A stretch of DNA of 60,404 nt, from the IMG/VR virus record IMGVR_UViG_3300013006_001053, positions 1 to 60,404 of that record; one strand, given 5' to 3'. The notes beneath the pieces are model-generated. The model saw nothing but the letters and a program-made list of their open reading frames with translations, made no database searches and was not told the origin of the DNA. Of this stretch, positions 56,237 through 60,404 are shown piece by piece. A program made the position numbers and the translations under genes. Position 1 is the stretch's first letter. Each line of letters begins with the position of its first letter. Source of the stretch: a virus.

Positions 56237-59200
56237 TGCTAGACACCGTTGATTCTGGAATCTTTACTAATTCTGATTCGGTTGGTTTGGTACCAACTGT
56301 TTCTGCTGAGTGGAATCATAACTTATTTAATCCGCCATATGTGACTATTGCAGGCGACATTACAGCAATGACATTATCATCTCCATCTTCTACTGGTACC
56401 CTTGCGTCTGCAACTACAGGTGAATCAAAACCTAACTTTACAACTAAAAAGTTTACCATGGCAAGTGGTCAAGGCTTTCTGCAGTACTCTGTAACTGCTG
56501 ATGGTGGAGATGCTTATAAAATAATTACTTATGTAAAAACAAATAACTCTATGCCAATTATGGCTAATGCTTTTGCCGAAGGAACAAAGACTCAATTTGG
56601 ATCAAGTCAAGAAGAAGTTAGTTCTCTTGGTTGGACCAAGATCACCACATACATTGGAACATCCCAGTCAGCATCAGACACCATATCTTCATTTGTTTAT
56701 AGAATTAATTTTAATGTTTTAAGTGGTATAACCGACAATCCAACAGTATATTTTACAGTTCCAGAGGTATATAAAACATCTTACGAAGATTATAAGTATG
56801 GATCATTTTGGCCAACCGATAGTGTCTTTACATATTTTAGACCAGGGGAATCTTACGTTTCATCTGGCAATACAAACTGCTCATTTCCTAGTAATTATAG
56901 AAAGATTACTTCTCCCACAATAACTGGCTATACGGCTGCTACGTATTCTCCTATGAGTTCTATTACACAAATGCCTTCATTTTTTTTAGCATCCCCACCA
57001 GTTCCAGCGCTAAAAAGTTCTTTGCCTACAGATATTTCTCCCTACAAATATTTTGTTTCAGATGGTACAAGCAATGTAATAACAGCCAAATATGAAAAGG
57101 GTATTCTGACCAATAAGATCATTGTTAAGTTTAATACACTAGTGACAATACCCTCTATAAAAATAAAAGTAAACAACTCTTTTATTACTGTTGACGGTAG
57201 CGAAACCATATCAATGCCTACCAACGCAGATGGCTTTACAGTAGGCCTACTAGCCCTATACTGGACTGGTACGGCCTGGACAAAGACAAAGTGGACAACT
57301 ATGCCTACCTTTACAAATTCGGGGTCTATAAGCCAAACAATGTCCTTAACATCTATATCCGTGTCACAAGTATCAAAAACAATTAGATCCCAATTTTCTT
57401 CTTATACCAATACTACTTTCACTAATGATTTAGTCAAGATGCAACTTATTGAGGTTTCTCCAAGGCTTGAGGTAGATCTATCAAGTTTTGTTCAAAATAT
57501 CACAATAGATAAATCTTTAGATGGACAAGATAGCGTATTGCCTATTGCCTCAATAAATGCAAATAGTTGTAACATAGACCTATCTGCAATACCTCTTTTA
57601 AACAATAACGAGATTGTTAATATTTTTTCTAGCCAAAGTGATAGCGCATCTACAGTGCTTTCAAGCATACTAAGGAAAAACATTAAGTTCTATGTTAACT
57701 TCAATCTTTTTCAGCACTCTGACTTATCGGCAAGTACCGTAACATCTGCCAACAACTATATTCCAGGAGGAGTGTTTTATTCAGACTCTTGGGATGAGTC
57801 AGACATAGAGACAGTCTCTATTCAGTGTTTTGATATTTCAAGGTACTTGCAATATACACCAGCACCAGACTACGTGGTTAACCTAAAAAGCATATTTGAG
57901 ATAATTACCAACATTCTTGATCTTGCGGGATTTACAGATTATGACTATGATTCTCTTTACAATATATGTAATAACAAAGCAAACCCAATGGATATATCAT
58001 ATTTTTATTGTAACTCAAAAGACTCGACAATCGTAGATACACTTAACAAAATCTTTGTTGCTTATCAAATTGGTGCATATATTGATGAGTACGGAATCAT
58101 GAAGTTTTTAAGTTTACACAATATTTTATCTTCTAACGCTTCTACCCTGTCTTTGTCTGACTTTAACATTAAGCAGGGTGGCTTCTCTATTTCTAATAAG
58201 GCAAAGCCCGGAAAAATTTCTTTACGATATCAAATTCCTAAAGTTAAGCAGTCTCCTTCCCTTCAGAATGTTACAGACCCAATGATTAAGAACTCTCCGT
58301 CTTTTCTATATGCAACATCTAACGACGTTGTGTGGCAGCAACAGAGTATAGACTCAGTTGGCTTTAATTATATTAATGCTGACATGGAAAAAAATTCAAA
58401 CAAGTTTAACATAAATGTTAATGATCTTCAGAACATTTTTCATACCTTTAATCGTGATGCAAGTGGTTATGCTTTTATTGAAAATGAGATTGTTTCATTT
58501 CTTTATAAAGAATATGAAATTAGTAAATCTGGAGGAACTCCAATTAAGGTTTCAATCAAAAATGATATGGAATTACAATCAGAAATAAATAATTTTATTA
58601 AACAGAATAATGTTGGGCTAAAAACTTCTTATGCAACCATTACAAATGTTGCTAGAAGCGGTAGCGCAGTAGTTTATACAGCAGCCAATACTTTTAAAGT
58701 AGGACAAAAAGTAAGCATTACTGGGGTTAATCCTAAAACTTACAACATAAACGGAACTATTTCTGCTAGAACAAGCACTTCCTTTTCAATTGTTGATGCT
58801 GCTGCAGGAACCTATGTTTCTGGTGGAGAGGCAACAGTTCCTTTTGACTACGAGGTTTTGGTAACCCCTACTGGAAACATCACTAATGTCCAGCGTGGAT
58901 TATATGGAACAGTGCCAGCAGCACATGCAAGAATTACCACCTTAGCCAGCAAAGCACTTTCTGAAAAAAAGTTTAATGACTCAACCCTTGCATTAACCGC
59001 ATCATCAGGCTACACATCAGTAATAGATGATAATGCTGGAGAAACCTCTTTGCCAAGTATTAAAAAAATAAAAGTTAGCGAAACTTTATATGGCGGTATA
59101 GAAAGACTTCTTATATATCCAACAACTGAAACAAACATAGGGTATAACACATACTCTGTAAAATTTGATATGCCAGATCAGTCCGTTGCTTCTGCTGGTT

Positions 59201-60404
59201 TATTTTTTAATATGGCAAGTACAACATCTTCTGCAGGGGCTTACTTTGTTGAACTTGTAAGGTACAACCCAGAAGATCCAAGGACACCAGGAACAGTTTA
59301 CAGTCCTCCACAATATAAATATTTATTGCTAGCAAGAGACATATCAAATGACACAATGTTTTGGTCAGAAGTTACTGGGGAATGTATAAGCATTGTAAAT
59401 AATTTTTCAAAAATAATTAAAAAAACTTCAGTCGGCAAAGAATATCAATACTCCTATGTAACAGATAACCCCTTTAACCTTAAAGTAGTAACAACTATTT
59501 CAGATGGTTCAGATGGAGAAAAGGGTACCGTAGCAGATAACAAGGTGATATTGTCAATATTTTTAAACAACGTGGAGATAGTTGGATGGCAAGAATTTAA
59601 AACAGACGATTACAATGAGACTACAAATCCTGGAGGTTCTGGTTGGAAATCAACTGAAGTTAATAATTTAACAGGCATGAGACAAAAGCCATACTTTGAT
59701 ACTAGTATTCAAGTAGGCTCTAAGTTTGGATTTCATGCATCAATGTCTCCCGTAATGCCTCCAAACCTACACTCAGAACCTGAATATTTTGATCAAGGAA
59801 CAAGAGTTTCTCCTGCAGCACTTAGAGAAATTCATGCAACAGAAAAAGCATTAACAGAAAGAAGTGTTAGTTATTTTTATCAAGATAGAGAATTTTTAAA
59901 TGGACTAATTCAAGACCAGCCACTATATTCAAATTCAATTACTTATCTAATGCAATCAACGCCTGAAGTAGCAGGTATTAATTATTATGATGTTCAGTAT
60001 ACAACTCCTGCAGCAGTATCGGTTGATGTTTTACCAGTTGAATATATGTGGTATTATTTTCCAGGAACTGATCAAGATGATCAAAAAAATTATCAAAAAA
60101 AGTTAATTGACGAATATTCCCTTTCTTATTCAACACCCATCAATACAGGCTTTAGAGCAAAGATGGCAATTGCAAATAACTCTTCCAATATGGTATTTTT
60201 ACGTAAAGACGCAGACTCCCTTGACCAGTTTACAATCAACCTTAACCTATGGACACACGAAATCGTAGCCCCCTCAGATCCTGAAATTTTGGAGGTATTG
60301 ATTGATCAATCTAATGGTTCAGAGGTAGCACAGTTAGACTCAGAATGGATTCAGTCAAAACAGGCAGCACAAAGAATGCTCAAGACCGTACAAATGGGTA
60401 TTGA
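56236..60404 (+). CDS. Large distal tail / baseplate hub protein (runs off window)
   Basis: At least 1389 residues, open to the last base. Thr/Ser-rich beta N-terminus, then a segment resembling tail-hub proteins (SPRLEVDLSSFVQNITIDKS, ... CFDISRYLQYTP, IFEIITNILDLAGFTDYDYD), followed by a region with AANTFKVGQKVSITGVNPKT and GLYGTVPAAHA, and a lectin-like jelly-roll segment near the end (ISDGSDGEKGTVADNKVIL). TAATG-coupled to the upstream gene. Probably carries host-binding or hub function. Confidence 0.7.
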   Translation, partial: MLDTVDSGIFTNSDSVGLVPTVSAEWNHNLFNPPYVTIAGDITAMTLSSPSSTGTLASATTGESKPNFTTKKFTMASGQGFLQYSVTADGGDAYKIITYVKTNNSMPIMANAFAEGTKTQFGSSQEEVSSLGWTKITTYIGTSQSASDTISSFVYRINFNVLSGITDNPTVYFTVPEVYKTSYEDYKYGSFWPTDSVFTYFRPGESYVSSGNTNCSFPSNYRKITSPTITGYTAATYSPMSSITQMPSFFLASPPVPALKSSLPTDISPYKYFVSDGTSNVITAKYEKGILTNKIIVKFNTLVTIPSIKIKVNNSFITVDGSETISMPTNADGFTVGLLALYWTGTAWTKTKWTTMPTFTNSGSISQTMSLTSISVSQVSKTIRSQFSSYTNTTFTNDLVKMQLIEVSPRLEVDLSSFVQNITIDKSLDGQDSVLPIASINANSCNIDLSAIPLLNNNEIVNIFSSQSDSASTVLSSILRKNIKFYVNFNLFQHSDLSASTVTSANNYIPGGVFYSDSWDESDIETVSIQCFDISRYLQYTPAPDYVVNLKSIFEIITNILDLAGFTDYDYDSLYNICNNKANPMDISYFYCNSKDSTIVDTLNKIFVAYQIGAYIDEYGIMKFLSLHNILSSNASTLSLSDFNIKQGGFSISNKAKPGKISLRYQIPKVKQSPSLQNVTDPMIKNSPSFLYATSNDVVWQQQSIDSVGFNYINADMEKNSNKFNINVNDLQNIFHTFNRDASGYAFIENEIVSFLYKEYEISKSGGTPIKVSIKNDMELQSEINNFIKQNNVGLKTSYATITNVARSGSAVVYTAANTFKVGQKVSITGVNPKTYNINGTISARTSTSFSIVDAAAGTYVSGGEATVPFDYEVLVTPTGNITNVQRGLYGTVPAAHARITTLASKALSEKKFNDSTLALTASSGYTSVIDDNAGETSLPSIKKIKVSETLYGGIERLLIYPTTETNIGYNTYSVKFDMPDQSVASAGLFFNMASTTSSAGAYFVELVRYNPEDPRTPGTVYSPPQYKYLLLARDISNDTMFWSEVTGECISIVNNFSKIIKKTSVGKEYQYSYVTDNPFNLKVVTTISDGSDGEKGTVADNKVILSIFLNNVEIVGWQEFKTDDYNETTNPGGSGWKSTEVNNLTGMRQKPYFDTSIQVGSKFGFHASMSPVMPPNLHSEPEYFDQGTRVSPAALREIHATEKALTERSVSYFYQDREFLNGLIQDQPLYSNSITYLMQSTPEVAGINYYDVQYTTPAAVSVDVLPVEYMWYYFPGTDQDDQKNYQKKLIDEYSLSYSTPINTGFRAKMAIANNSSNMVFLRKDADSLDQFTINLNLWTHEIVAPSDPEILEVLIDQSNGSEVAQLDSEWIQSKQAAQRMLKTVQMGI

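Noticed and set aside
1-60404. Prophage or plasmid setting
   Set aside because: No integrase, attachment repeats, partition or host housekeeping genes were seen; content is phage throughout.

Overview
The window is a large piece of an AT-rich tailed double-stranded DNA phage genome (Caudoviricetes). The complete late gene order from portal to tape measure, with a tape measure protein of 2415 residues, points to a siphovirus with a very long tail. No integrase, repressor, DNA polymerase or terminase gene is visible here. An actinobacterial host is likely but inferred: many small genes resemble families I know from actinobacteriophages (GP88, DUF932, DUF4241 and several unnamed ones), many mRNAs look leaderless, and the three tRNA genes do not encode CCA. 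The strong AT bias argues against a typical high-GC Streptomyces or Mycobacterium host; a low-GC aquatic actinobacterium is one option.

Layout. 1-2389 (minus): three overlapping sugar/surface-modification genes (FkbM methyltransferase, NAD-dependent epimerase, glycosyltransferase), divergent from a 509-residue multidomain protein. 3979-4126: two tRNA genes one base apart. 4117-21793 (minus): about 60 tightly overlapping genes for very small proteins, many with paired cysteines. This part also holds endonuclease VII, tRNA-Asp, DUF932 and GP88 genes. It contains an origin-like segment near 8.6-9.1 kb and, from about 13.6 to 22.0 kb, a recurring set of regulatory elements between operons: a hairpin, a GGCCCGGCC-type palindrome and a CRP-like TGTGA-N6-TCACA palindrome. 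22.0-24.2 kb: strand switch, a small rightward operon, an HNH endonuclease, a holin-like membrane protein and a possible structured RNA.

24.2-36.4 kb (plus, with one leftward lysin gene): host-contact and tail-fibre genes. A collagen-like protein is followed by four different 2-oxoglutarate/Fe(II) dioxygenases of the prolyl-4-hydroxylase type and a DUF6065 protein; then come an exported lytic transglycosylase, BppU-like proteins, two repeat-rich fibres and a fibronectin-III/proline-rich protein. 36.6-38.7 kb: adenosylcobalamin-dependent ribonucleotide reductase (nrdJ). 38.7-60.4 kb: virion assembly genes in canonical order - portal, protease fused to scaffold (with an internal scaffold start), major capsid, connectors, tail terminator, major tail, two separate tail chaperones, tape measure, and distal tail proteins, the last running off the window.

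Expression logic. Two promoter styles stand out. Leftward early-type genes use TTGnnn-N17-TAnnnT with a conserved spacer; rightward late-type genes mostly use an extended -10 (TGnTATAAT). In many cases of both types the start codon lies 5-10 bases, most often exactly 6-7, after the -10 hexamer, implying leaderless mRNA. I used this rule to choose several start codons.
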